Assembly: GCA_020630835.1 (NCBI GenBank)
Contig: JAHDIL010000068.1
Span: 1-8,055 of the forward strand
Direction of reading: 5' to 3'
Source of the DNA: Verrucomicrobiota bacterium
Lineage (GTDB): Bacteria > Verrucomicrobiota > Verrucomicrobiia > Verrucomicrobiales > DEV007
Length of the DNA: 8,055 nt
In this document: positions 1 through 7,356 of the stretch, in pieces
How the letters are laid out: every line of letters begins with the position of its first letter
Position numbering within the stretch: position 1 is the stretch's first letter
The notes under the pieces: generated by a model
What the model saw: the letters and a program-made list of their open reading frames with translations, nothing else
What the model was told of the DNA's origin: nothing
Database searches by the model: none
Program-made: the position numbers and the translations under genes

Positions 1-170
1 GTGCCCCTATCGCCTATCCTGGAGATGGAAGCGATCCGTATCCCGCGCTAACAAACCCATCACAGCAGGGGGTGTCTCCTTCAACGCAGCAGCAGCGAAA
101 GCCAGCACAGCAGCAAAATGGCGGAATATTAGGCGAGCTCGGACGACTCATCTTTGGGAAAAAACAATAA
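1..170 (+). CDS. C-terminal end of an unrecognised protein (5' end outside window)
   Basis: The third reading frame is open from the left edge to a TAA at 168-170 and encodes the last 55 residues of a protein. The composition looks like a real flexible tail. It is rich in Pro, Gln and Ser (a QQQ run, then a second QQQ), followed by a short conserved-looking end, GGILGELGRLIFGKKQ, which could form an amphipathic helix with a basic terminus. The frame is chosen because the other two plus frames are weaker: frame 1 stops at 49-51, and frame 2 gives no recognisable tail. Such Q/P-rich tails occur at the ends of some envelope proteins, including penicillin-binding proteins, but nothing visible here identifies the family. 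It converges on the DUF58 gene. Confidence 0.6.
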   Translation, partial: APIAYPGDGSDPYPALTNPSQQGVSPSTQQQRKPAQQQNGGILGELGRLIFGKKQ

Positions 171-407
171 GCTGACAAATCTCTATCGCTGGTGGCTCTA
201 GCACTCGTTTCGCCATCCAACTACAAAGCCCCAACGATACGGAATACAGAGGATTTCTTCGGATCCTGCGGGGTGCTCGAAGAACCCTGTCGTAAATGGC
301 TGCAAATCGGAAGGTTTTCGTCAGTTCGTCGAGACCTTCGGCCGCCAACTTTTACCGAGCGATAGGAGGTTTTCACTTGGTTCTTAGACCGTGCCTCTTT
401 TTGTCCT
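171..407. other. Intergenic region between converging genes
   Basis: These 237 bases separate the stop of the left-edge plus-strand gene from the stop of the minus-strand DUF58 gene. Short open frames exist on both strands, but their translations are basic, low in conserved-looking features and overlap one another, so I do not call a gene. I see no tRNA-like cloverleaf. The only structured element noticed is the imperfect hairpin at 310-339. Confidence 0.6.
310..339. terminator. Imperfect hairpin between converging genes, possible terminator
   Basis: GAAGGT (310-315) pairs with ACCTTC (334-339). After a bulged T at 316, TTCG (317-320) pairs with CGAG (330-333) with one G-T wobble. The loop is 9 bases. 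That gives about ten pairs in a gap where both flanking genes end, which fits transcription termination. No convincing T-tract follows on either strand (only a short TTT run at about 350-353 on plus), so a classical intrinsic terminator is not proven. It could be a chance stem. Confidence 0.3.
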
Positions 408-1820
408 TCAAATCCGCTGTCTTTCCTTAGCATCAAAATACTGCGCGATCACCTCGCCCACCAATCCCTCGTGTGACGCCATAATCATGTCGACTCCAAG
501 ACGTTTAAGTTGGGCTGCCGTCTTGTTGAGTTCTTTCCATTTTAAGTGCCCCGCTAGCTGCTCATAGCCATCATCTAATGTCTCAATTTCTACGTCGCTA
601 GAAAACGCAGGAAAAGCACCGTCGGGACGAATCATGACAACAACAACGAGATGTCGCTTGCTGAGTAGCGCTATCGATTCACAGAACTGTTCAGCAGTCA
701 GGGGATCCGTTAGATCGAGTAAAAATACCAAGAGCGATCGACTGCGAAGGTGGGTAGCCAGCTGCACTGTAGCTTCCTGAAAGTCAGGAGCGACCTTCCT
801 CGCCTGCAGAGCTACGATGGCATCACGAATGAGATGAAAGTGGGACATACCTCCCTTGGCTCGGATGAAATGACTGACTCTGTCCGAAAAAGTGAGGCAG
901 CCAAACTGATCGCCCTGTCGCTCAGCAATCGCACCAAGAAGCATGGCGCTCTGCAAAAACTTCTCAAGCTGAGTAGTGATCAGGTATTCACCGCCCTGTC
1001 CCGTTTCGGAATAAAGCCAATCCTCAGAGAAACTTCCCTCGACAGGCTCTCGCAGCTCGCGTGCACTACCTCGTGAGTGGTCTATAATGACGTAGACTTC
1101 CTGTGTTTTTTCGATCTGATAGGTTCTCGTTACCGGTTCACGTCGGCGCGCGGTGGCTTTCCAATCAATATCGGAGAACTCATCACCTGTCTGATATTCT
1201 CGCAGTTGCTCGAAGTCTCGCCCCTTCCCCTGTTGACGGAGGATGCGGGCTCCGTCTGCCCCACGAACAAGGAACTTCGAGGACAAACGTTTGCGTTCGG
1301 GCGCCAAGTCAGGATACACGTGCACCGTAACATGGGAAGCCGCAGAGGAGCGAACCAGCCACAAGCGCCAGCGAGAGACGGTCTCGAAATGCACAGCTGA
1401 AATCACGTGCGTGCCTCTACGCAACCCTATGATAGGATATGTGCTAGAGGCTTTCTCCCCTGACTGCAAAGTCGGCCACTCGACGATTCGATCACCAGCG
1501 GCGCGCAGATTCTGTCCGAGCTCCAGACCAAACCGGATGACCGCTAACGGTCCCCTACTGAGGTTGCAGCATTCCACCCGCAGTTCTTGCTCTGCGCCGC
1601 GGGTGCCGCGTATCGTTTGTGGCAGGTGAAACTCTACTCCGTCCAAACAATGCCGGCTCAACAGGAAATCAAACAGGCTCAAAACCACAAAAATCGAGAG
1701 CATTAAGGCTCCGATCAGAAAATAGCCCGCACTCGCCGCCCAGACACACAGGATCACACCTGGCAGCACCAGCAGAAATGCTAGTGACAAGAGTCGTCGA
1801 CTGGGGACCCGTCGCGTCAT
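408..1820 (-). CDS. DUF58 family membrane-anchored vWA-like protein
   Basis: A 470-residue protein. Residues about 10-30 and 32-54 are two hydrophobic segments that should anchor it in the inner membrane. The DUF58 signature lies at about 200-236: GRDFEQLREYQTGDEF, then DIDWKATARR. A vWA-like fold follows, with a beta strand and metal-site motif at 243-252 (VYVIIDHSRG), a helix with ERQGDQFG at about 300-307, and strand LLVFLLDLTD at 363-372. DUF58 proteins are usually encoded next to MoxR ATPases and are thought to work with them in folding, metal insertion or envelope stress, though the exact role is unknown. The ATG at 1820 lies 26 bp downstream of the moxR-type stop, so the two are almost certainly cotranscribed. 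Two oddities: the metal-site motif reads D-H-S-R-G rather than DxSxS, and about 30 extra residues follow it. No Shine-Dalgarno sequence is evident. The family assignment is secure; the function is not. Confidence 0.93.
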   Translation of the reverse strand: MTRRVPSRRLLSLAFLLVLPGVILCVWAASAGYFLIGALMLSIFVVLSLFDFLLSRHCLDGVEFHLPQTIRGTRGAEQELRVECCNLSRGPLAVIRFGLELGQNLRAAGDRIVEWPTLQSGEKASSTYPIIGLRRGTHVISAVHFETVSRWRLWLVRSSAASHVTVHVYPDLAPERKRLSSKFLVRGADGARILRQQGKGRDFEQLREYQTGDEFSDIDWKATARRREPVTRTYQIEKTQEVYVIIDHSRGSARELREPVEGSFSEDWLYSETGQGGEYLITTQLEKFLQSAMLLGAIAERQGDQFGCLTFSDRVSHFIRAKGGMSHFHLIRDAIVALQARKVAPDFQEATVQLATHLRSRSLLVFLLDLTDPLTAEQFCESIALLSKRHLVVVVMIRPDGAFPAFSSDVEIETLDDGYEQLAGHLKWKELNKTAAQLKRLGVDMIMASHEGLVGEVIAQYFDAKERQRI

Positions 1821-1846
1821 GAAAAAAATTAGGCAACCCGTTCTAC

Positions 1847-2893
1847 CTAGCGCGGCACAGGCACCTGGCTCAAGATAGAGCCGATGGCCTCTTCCAGCGT
1901 CACCCCCTCAATCTCAAATTCGGGTCGCAGAGAGATGCGATGGTGCAGCACTGGGATAGCCATGTCGCGCACATCATCGGGGGTCACGTAGTCGCGACCT
2001 GCCAGCGCGGCTTGAGCACGACTAGACTCGAGGAGGGCTTTTGTCGCCCGCGGGCCAGCACCAGTCTGGATGCTCTCTAGTTCGCGGCTTTTGCGCACAA
2101 CATGCACGACATATTGCACCAGTTCATCCCGCACCGTGACTTTTTGTAGACTTTCACGATAAGCTGCTATGTCAGCTTGAGTAAGGACTGCCTGCACCTC
2201 ATCGCTTTCTACCGTTGCCTCTGGACTCTCCGGACCGAGCAGACGATTTGCGAGGGTGAGTTCCTCTTGCTCTGTGGGATAGTCCATCACCGCTCGCAGC
2301 AGAAAGCGGTCTTTCTGAGCCTCTGGAAGCGGATAGGTGCCCTCATATTCAATCGGGTTCTGGGTGGCGAAAACAGTAAAATCACTCGCCAGCTCATGGG
2401 TAACCCCATCGATGGTCACTTGCCGCTCCTGCATGGCTTGGAGCAAGGCTGACTGCGTCTTAGCCGGCGCTCGATTGATCTCATCAGCGAGAAGGAAGGA
2501 CGTGAAGAGAGGCCCTGGCACGAAATTGAACTGATTCTGCTTCAGATCAAAAATGTTGGTGCCGGTAATGTCAGAGGGCATGAGATCTGGAGTAAATTGG
2601 ATCCGTCCGAAATCACTGCCTAGAACCTTGGCCAACGTGCGCACAAGCAGCGTCTTGGCTACTCCTGGGACACCTTCGATAAGCAAGTGGTTGCCGGTGA
2701 AGATCGCCATAAGGGCATAATCGACGACTTTCTCCTGACCAACGATGACTTTTGCCACTTCCGCCTTTGCTCGACTAAGCACATCGATAGAGCGCTGAAC
2801 GACGGGATCTCCGCTCATCTCCGGAGAAACGGCTGTCGGGACGTCGTGAGAGTTTTCCTGAGCCGGAGTCGGCTGTGAGCTTGTTTCTTCCAT
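1847..2893 (-). CDS. MoxR-family AAA+ ATPase
   Basis: A 348-residue cytoplasmic ATPase. Walker A is GVPGVAKT (74-81), Walker B is LLADE (134-138), and sensor 1 is in FATQNP (N179). The family-typical YEGTYPLPEAQ and DRF (arginine-finger region, R197) follow, then the sensor-2 element GPRA (R282) in the C-terminal lid, which also contains a DYVTPDDV motif. MoxR proteins are thought to act as chaperone-like remodellers for vWA-domain partners; the DUF58 gene directly downstream is the expected partner. The start is set at ATG 2893. The frame stays open upstream to 3157, but that extension would overlap the start and phosphatase P-loop of the divergent gene and has no MoxR-like sequence. The first ~25 residues (S/T/P/E-rich) are probably disordered. 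An internal ATG at 2818 (M26) is an alternative that would give a length nearer the family norm. No clear Shine-Dalgarno sequence precedes either start. Confidence 0.93.
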   Translation of the reverse strand: MEETSSQPTPAQENSHDVPTAVSPEMSGDPVVQRSIDVLSRAKAEVAKVIVGQEKVVDYALMAIFTGNHLLIEGVPGVAKTLLVRTLAKVLGSDFGRIQFTPDLMPSDITGTNIFDLKQNQFNFVPGPLFTSFLLADEINRAPAKTQSALLQAMQERQVTIDGVTHELASDFTVFATQNPIEYEGTYPLPEAQKDRFLLRAVMDYPTEQEELTLANRLLGPESPEATVESDEVQAVLTQADIAAYRESLQKVTVRDELVQYVVHVVRKSRELESIQTGAGPRATKALLESSRAQAALAGRDYVTPDDVRDMAIPVLHHRISLRPEFEIEGVTLEEAIGSILSQVPVPR

Positions 2894-3013
2894 AGTAAGT
2901 AAACACAAATAAGGGACCGCCTCTGCTATCGCACAAGCACAGCTCTCCCCGCAAGCAGAAAGAGCAGCCACAGGCACGAGAACTCCCCCCGATTCTTCCT
3001 TGCAGAGAAGGCG
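2894..3013. promoter_or_regulatory. Divergent intergenic region, presumed promoters for both operons
   Basis: These 120 bases lie between the divergently oriented MoxR-type and phosphatase genes, so promoters for both transcription units should lie here or just inside the gene starts. On the minus strand a weak TTGTGC / TTATTT pair about 18 bases apart precedes the MoxR start, but the match to the standard sigma-70 -10 box is poor. On the plus strand GAGAAGG (3005-3011) sits 2 bases before the phosphatase ATG and could serve as a closely spaced ribosome-binding site. I see no convincing operator palindrome or riboswitch. The location is positional inference; the exact boxes are not established. 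Confidence 0.35.
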
Positions 3014-3535
3014 ATGCTCCTGCTTTCTTTCCCCATGCCCGCCCACGAAACTTCCCCCATTCGAGTGCTCTTTGTCTGTCTTGGAAATATTTGCCGGTCG
3101 CCAGCAGCAGATAATGTTTTTCGCCACCTCGTAGAGAAGGCCGGACTCAGCGAACATTTTGAAATCGATTCAGCTGGCACCATTGATTTTCATCGTGGGA
3201 AAGGCCCCGATCAGCGTATGATCCGCGCGGCGAAAGCCAGGGGGATCGTAATGACTGGTCAGTCACGCCCCGTGGAGCTGGAGGATTTCTCGCGCTTCCA
3301 CTACATCCTGGCCATGGACAGAAGCAACCTGTCCGATTTACAGCAGATTCGTAACCAAGTGGAGAATCCGACGGCCAAACTGCAGCTCTTCTGTGAGTAT
3401 TGCGAGAACTTCCCTCACGAAGAAGTCCCAGACCCCTACTACGGCGGAGATGAAGGATTCGAGGAGGAGTTAAATTTGGTGACGGACGGAGCCGAGAAGT
3501 TCCTCAACACATGCCGGCAAAAGCTGAGTGTCTAA
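3014..3535 (+). CDS. Low-molecular-weight protein-tyrosine-phosphatase family protein, possibly protein-ribulosamine 5-phosphatase
   Basis: A 173-residue cytoplasmic phosphatase. The P-loop is VCLGNICRSP, with nucleophile C22 and anion-binding R28 in the CX5R arrangement. The general-acid Asp is D140 in VPDPYYGG near the C-terminus, as in the family. All catalytic elements are present, so it should be active. Family members hydrolyse phosphotyrosine, and some are known to dephosphorylate protein-bound ribulosamine 5-phosphate. The coupled kinase downstream favours that second role here, or both (inference). The start is ATG 3014, which has a GAGAAGG just upstream. ATG 3035 (M8) would give 166 residues, closer to the usual ~155-160, but has only a pyrimidine-rich stretch upstream. 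The stop TAA (3533-3535) overlaps the next start codon by one base. Arginine phosphatase activity, as in the McsB/YwlE system, is another possibility, but no arginine kinase gene is in view. Confidence 0.93.
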   Translation: MLLLSFPMPAHETSPIRVLFVCLGNICRSPAADNVFRHLVEKAGLSEHFEIDSAGTIDFHRGKGPDQRMIRAAKARGIVMTGQSRPVELEDFSRFHYILAMDRSNLSDLQQIRNQVENPTAKLQLFCEYCENFPHEEVPDPYYGGDEGFEEELNLVTDGAEKFLNTCRQKLSV

Positions 3536-4440
3536 TGGAGTTTTCCCCAGGGATAAATGGAGCGCTTCGTTCTTGGCTCGCCGACCTCTCTGACTGTTCT
3601 GCAGATTGCTTTTCTTTTTCTCAAGTTAGCGGTGGCTGCATCCATTCTTCTTTTCAAGCCAATTGGGTGAACCGGGGCAAACCGTCCTCACTCTTTATCA
3701 AACTTGCCGCCGAAGGAAGGGCTCATCTGCTCTCGGCAGAGCGTGAATCTCTGAATACCCTGAGATCTCACCCCGTGCCAAATCTGAAGATCCCGGCGGT
3801 TCAGGGTTTCGCAGAGTTACCCGGCGGCTTCCACGCTCTAGCGCTGGAATGGCTGCCCATGTCATCAAATCACACAGGCGTGCTCGGCACCGCGATGGCC
3901 CAGCTCTATCAGGCTACTGAGAGCATCTTCTCGGCTTATGGATTCCCTTCAGACAACTTCATCGGCGCCAGCCCTCAGGGTAACACGCCTACCTCATCCT
4001 GGGTCGAGTTCTTCGCCAACCGTCGAATCAGGAAGCAAGTGGAATGGGCACATGACCGAGGGTTTGATTTGCCGCCAGCAGAAAGCCTCGTTCGTGGCGT
4101 GTATCACCTGCTAACTGATCAACGCCCGGATCCACCCTCCTGCCTTCTGCATGGTGACCTCTGGAGCGGAAATGCTGGTATCACGGAAGACGGCCAGGCT
4201 GTCATCTTCGACCCCGCATGCTATTACGGAGATCCGTGGGCAGATCTCGCCATCTCAGAGTTGTTCGGAGGATTCGACAGCGCCTTTTATAAAGGAGTCT
4301 CCAAGCCCTACCCTCGCCCGGCAGAGGATGTCATGGAAACCTACAAGGTCTACCACCTCCTCAATCATCTCAACCTCTTCGGCGAGAGCTACTTAGCACA
4401 AACTTTACAAGCTCTGCGTCCCGCACTCCGTTTTTCGTGA
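3535..4440 (+). CDS. Fructosamine/ribulosamine 3-kinase family protein (protein deglycation)
   Basis: A 301-residue protein of the fructosamine-kinase family, which has a protein-kinase-like/APH fold. Visible elements in order: the N-terminal segment with CIHSSF and the candidate ATP-binding lysine K56 (FIKLAAEG); a hinge-like ALEWLPM; the catalytic loop HGDLWSGN (206-213, base D208); the metal-binding DPACYYGD (D226); then the family-typical ELFGGF and a C-terminal [11 protein letters not shown]. These enzymes phosphorylate the C3 hydroxyl of ketoamines on lysine side chains, which destabilises the adduct and restores the free amine. Bacterial members studied tend to prefer ribulosamines or erythrulosamines over fructosamines. 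The start is ATG 3535, which overlaps the phosphatase stop (TAATG) and implies translational coupling. The in-frame ATG 3511 would add eight residues inside the phosphatase gene. In the DPWADLA stretch a Trp stands where I expect an acidic residue in many relatives. Family certain, exact substrate inferred. Confidence 0.93.
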   Translation: MEFSPGINGALRSWLADLSDCSADCFSFSQVSGGCIHSSFQANWVNRGKPSSLFIKLAAEGRAHLLSAERESLNTLRSHPVPNLKIPAVQGFAELPGGFHALALEWLPMSSNHTGVLGTAMAQLYQATESIFSAYGFPSDNFIGASPQGNTPTSSWVEFFANRRIRKQVEWAHDRGFDLPPAESLVRGVYHLLTDQRPDPPSCLLHGDLWSGNAGITEDGQAVIFDPACYYGDPWADLAISELFGGFDSAFYKGVSKPYPRPAEDVMETYKVYHLLNHLNLFGESYLAQTLQALRPALRFS

Positions 4441-4465
4441 AGCAGCGTTGCAAAATAGGCAAAAC

Positions 4466-6526
4466 ATGGTCCCCTCTCCCATGCGAAATCTGCTCGTCAC
4501 ATCCGCTCTCCCCTATGCGAATGGCCCGATCCATCTTGGCCACTTGGTGGAGTATCTGCAGACAGATATTTGGGTGCGCTACCAGAAGCTGCAGGGAAAC
4601 CGCTGCATCTACCTATGCGCAGATGACACTCATGGCACAGCTATATCCTTGCGCGCTCAGAATGAATGCCGCTCGGAGGAGGAGCTGATCGCAGAAATGA
4701 GCGAATCCCACCAGAAGGATTTCGCTGATTTCGGAATAGAGTTTGACCACTACGGTAGCACCAATAGTGATGCTTCTCGCAAGATCTGCCATGAAATCTG
4801 GGCCGCCCTGCGCGAGGCCAACATGGTCGTAGAGGAAGAGGTGGAGCAGCTCTACGATGTCGAAAAAGGCCTCTTCCTCGCAGATCGCTTTGTCCGCGGC
4901 ACTTGCCCTAAATGCAACAGCCCAGATCAACCCGGAGATAACTGCGACTCTTGCGGCGCTACCTACTCACCAGTTGAGTTGATCGACCCCGTCAGCACGT
5001 TGTCGGGGACGCGACCGGAAATCCGATCAGCTAAACACCTCTTCGTCCAAATTGAGCAACTCCATGGTTTCCTGGAGGAATGGACACAATCCGGAAGCCT
5101 GCCAGCCGAAAGTGCGAACTACCTAAAAAACTTCTTCCTGGCTGAGCCGCTAAAAGACTGGGACGTCTCTCGTCCTGCCCCCTATTTCGGCTTTGAGATC
5201 TCAGACTCCCCTGGCAATTACTGGTATGTCTGGTTCGACGCCCCGATCGGATACATCGGCACTACCAAAGAGTGGTGCGATCAAAACGGCGAAACCCTTG
5301 CTGACTGGTGGAAAAGCGAAAAGACCGAAATCCACCATTTTATCGGCAAGGACATCCAATACTTCCATACCCTCTTCTGGCCGGCCATGCTTAAGACCGC
5401 AGGCTATGCCCTACCGAAAAAAGTGCATATCCACGGTTTCCTAACTGTCGATGGAGATAAAATGTCTAAATCACGTGGAACGTTCATCCGCGCGGCTAAA
5501 TATCTCGAACATCTCAATCCGTCCTACCTACGCTACTATTACGCCACGAAACTCTCGGCTAAAGTCGAAGACATAGATTTGAACCTAGAGGAATTTGTCG
5601 CTCGCGTGAACTCCGACCTCGTCGGTAAGGTGGTAAATCTCGCCAGCCGAACGGCGAAGTTTGTAAGCGCGTCAGGACTTTCAGAGGAATACCCCAAAAC
5701 CGATGATGGGCTTTTCGAGAAATTTGCGAAACAGGGTGATTCGATAGCAGCAGCTTATGAGGACGGGAACTTTGGTAAGGCCATGCGCCTCATCATAGAG
5801 CTGGCCGACGCCGCCAATCCTTATGTAGAGTCAAATGCTCCGTGGGAGTTACGCAAAGATCCAGAGAAGGCAGCGCAGCTGCAGGACGTATGCACAGTAG
5901 CGCTGAATCTATTTCGCACGCTCTGTGTGTATCTTAGCCCCGTGTTGCCAGACCTCGCCACCAAATGCGGTGAGCTTTTGGGCGATCAGATCACGAGTTG
6001 GGACCAGAGCCAGACCCCGCTCGCCGGCACACCAGTTTCCAAGTTCAAACATATGATGCAACGCGTCGACGCCAAACGAATCGATAAGATGATAGAAGAA
6101 TCTGCTACGGAAAATGAAGCCGCCACGGCGGCATCCACGGCTCCCTCACTCAGCTTTGAGGATTCAGATGAATTCCTCCTCGAAAACCCGATCGCAGATG
6201 AAATCACCTTTGATGACTTTGCCAAAGTTGATTTACGAGTAGCTCGCGTAGTCGAGGCCCACGAAGTCCCCGAGGCGCGGAAGCTCATCCGTCTCATCCT
6301 CAGCCTAGGCGGCAACGAGCGGCGCCAAGTATTTGCCGGTATTAAGGCAGCCTATCAGCCAGATGATCTAGTAGGCGAACTCGTCGTAATGGTAGCGAAT
6401 CTCGCTCCTCGAAAGATGAAGTTCGGAGTCAGTGAGGGTATGATCGTCGCCGCAGGACCAGGCGGAAAAGACATTTTTGTGCTGAACCCAGACGAAGGCG
6501 CCATCCCTGGGCATCGCGTCATGTGA
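4466..6526 (+). CDS. metG: Methionyl-tRNA synthetase with C-terminal tRNA-binding domain
   Basis: A 686-residue class I aminoacyl-tRNA synthetase that charges tRNA-Met and initiator tRNA with methionine. The HIGH motif is HLGH (23-26) within [11 protein letters not shown]. The connective-peptide zinc knuckle has C147-P-K-C150 and C160-D-S-C163. The KMSKS loop is intact at 332-336. An anticodon-binding helical domain follows, then a low-complexity linker rich in E/A/S/T (about 545-575). Residues about 580-686 form an EMAP-II/Trbp111-like tRNA-binding domain ([14 protein letters not shown] ... [12 protein letters not shown]). The architecture and length match the E. coli-type MetG. The start is ATG 4466, with AGG (4457-4459) at a suitable distance. 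A TTG at 4448 and an ATG at 4481 are alternatives, and the mature catalytic core begins near [14 protein letters not shown] in any case. It lies 25 bp after the kinase stop, so it probably shares a transcript with the two upstream genes. All catalytic and zinc residues are present. Confidence 0.98.
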   Translation: MVPSPMRNLLVTSALPYANGPIHLGHLVEYLQTDIWVRYQKLQGNRCIYLCADDTHGTAISLRAQNECRSEEELIAEMSESHQKDFADFGIEFDHYGSTNSDASRKICHEIWAALREANMVVEEEVEQLYDVEKGLFLADRFVRGTCPKCNSPDQPGDNCDSCGATYSPVELIDPVSTLSGTRPEIRSAKHLFVQIEQLHGFLEEWTQSGSLPAESANYLKNFFLAEPLKDWDVSRPAPYFGFEISDSPGNYWYVWFDAPIGYIGTTKEWCDQNGETLADWWKSEKTEIHHFIGKDIQYFHTLFWPAMLKTAGYALPKKVHIHGFLTVDGDKMSKSRGTFIRAAKYLEHLNPSYLRYYYATKLSAKVEDIDLNLEEFVARVNSDLVGKVVNLASRTAKFVSASGLSEEYPKTDDGLFEKFAKQGDSIAAAYEDGNFGKAMRLIIELADAANPYVESNAPWELRKDPEKAAQLQDVCTVALNLFRTLCVYLSPVLPDLATKCGELLGDQITSWDQSQTPLAGTPVSKFKHMMQRVDAKRIDKMIEESATENEAATAASTAPSLSFEDSDEFLLENPIADEITFDDFAKVDLRVARVVEAHEVPEARKLIRLILSLGGNERRQVFAGIKAAYQPDDLVGELVVMVANLAPRKMKFGVSEGMIVAAGPGGKDIFVLNPDEGAIPGHRVM

Positions 6527-6537
6527 GGGGCGAGACC

Positions 6538-6558
6538 TCTTGCCTCAATGGCGCAAGA
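6538..6558 (+). other. Small hairpin between metG and the secreted protein gene
   Basis: TCTTGC (6538-6543) pairs with GCAAGA (6553-6558) around a nine-base loop in the 50-bp gap. No T-tract follows, so it is not an intrinsic terminator. It may be a chance stem or a weak RNA-processing or attenuation element ahead of the next start codon. Confidence 0.2.
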
Positions 6559-6576
6559 CAAACGTCGAACCCAACG

Positions 6577-7356
6577 ATGAAACTCCCCCTTAGTCGTTAC
6601 CTCAGCCTCGTTAGCTACTGCTTCCTGACCTTTTCTTGGTCGCTTACTAGCACTCTAGCCGCGCCAACAGACTACAACCGCCTGATCGTCTCCCTCGTTC
6701 AAGAATTTGAGCATCGGGGCGTATATGGCGCCTATCGCTCCGACCTATCGGGAGAGCAGCGGTTCAAAGATCTCCTTGCCGTTGTCGACGGGATGAATGC
6801 CGCCCTTTCCCAAGATGGCAGCGGTAGGCTAGTCATAAAAGACAAGAAACTGGGCAGCCACTGTTTTTGCTCCAGCTCCACCTATGCGATTTTCCTACAG
6901 CTAATCAGTAAATTGGAGAGATCGGGAGGAGTCCGTATCAACCCAGAACTGAACCGAGAGCTTCTTGATATTGGCAGCTCAGAGGATGTCATCTACGGAA
7001 AACGAGATGGCGTCGGAATCTTTGGTCGCTGGAATGCCAATGGCCCGGGCGTAGCGGTCCTCTTCCACGAATTAGGAATCGGTGAGAATTTCCAAGACCC
7101 CAGGCAGGCGCTGCCTGGTGATTTTTTGAAGATTTTCTGGAATGACGAGATTGGCAAAAAAGAACGTGGCCATCTGGTGATTTTCTTGAAGCACTCTCCA
7201 GATTTCAAGAAGACACTGGTTTGGTCGGCAAACCAAAAGAACCAGGATGGTAGTTCGGGAAATGGGACGATGTGGGTGGAGAATACTAGGATACGCAGAG
7301 CTATCTTCTCACGCCTAACACATCCTGAGAAACAGCTGGTAGACGGTAAGAGATAA
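6577..7356 (+). CDS. Secreted protein with NlpC/P60-like Cys-His pattern, C-terminus probably frameshifted
   Basis: A 259-residue protein that I do not recognise at family level with certainty. The N-terminus is a good Sec signal peptide: MKLP...R, a hydrophobic core to about residue 25, and likely cleavage after TLA near residue 29. The mature part has features like an NlpC/P60 or amidase-type cysteine peptidase: C96 and C98 at the start of a helix (SHCFCSSSTYAIF), then LPGDFLKIFW (PGD 180-182), then GHLVIFL with H199, and WSANQ with N219/Q220 as a possible third residue. This would fit cell-wall or glycopeptide hydrolysis in the periplasm, but the role is inference. The start is ATG 6577 because it opens directly on the signal peptide; a GTG at 6523 overlapping the metG stop would put 18 residues before it. 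No Shine-Dalgarno sequence is seen. It lies 50 bp after metG and may be cotranscribed. The coding signal appears to continue in another frame past its stop, to 7441. Confidence 0.8.
   Translation: MKLPLSRYLSLVSYCFLTFSWSLTSTLAAPTDYNRLIVSLVQEFEHRGVYGAYRSDLSGEQRFKDLLAVVDGMNAALSQDGSGRLVIKDKKLGSHCFCSSSTYAIFLQLISKLERSGGVRINPELNRELLDIGSSEDVIYGKRDGVGIFGRWNANGPGVAVLFHELGIGENFQDPRQALPGDFLKIFWNDEIGKKERGHLVIFLKHSPDFKKTLVWSANQKNQDGSSGNGTMWVENTRIRRAIFSRLTHPEKQLVDGKR

Noticed and set aside
99..114. CAG/GCA-type repeats in the left-edge gene, considered as a microsatellite
   Set aside because: They are short and irregular and are explained by Gln/Ala-rich coding sequence.
148..436. Two minus-strand open frames (66 and 71 codons) in the left intergenic region
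   Set aside because: They overlap each other and run into the ends of the neighbouring genes. The translations are Arg/Ser/Lys-rich without motifs, and no ribosome-binding site is visible.
1077..1629. Several 100-130-codon plus-strand open frames opposite the DUF58 gene
   Set aside because: They overlap each other and the conserved DUF58 signature on the minus strand. Their translations are basic and show no domain.
2894..3157. 88-codon open upstream extension of the MoxR frame
   Set aside because: It overlaps the start and P-loop of the divergent phosphatase gene, is Cys-rich and unlike MoxR N-termini, and the protein from ATG 2893 already has normal MoxR length.
4613..4930. 105-codon minus-strand open frame inside metG
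   Set aside because: It lies entirely within the strongly supported MetRS gene, over its zinc-knuckle region, and has no recognisable features, so it is an antisense shadow.
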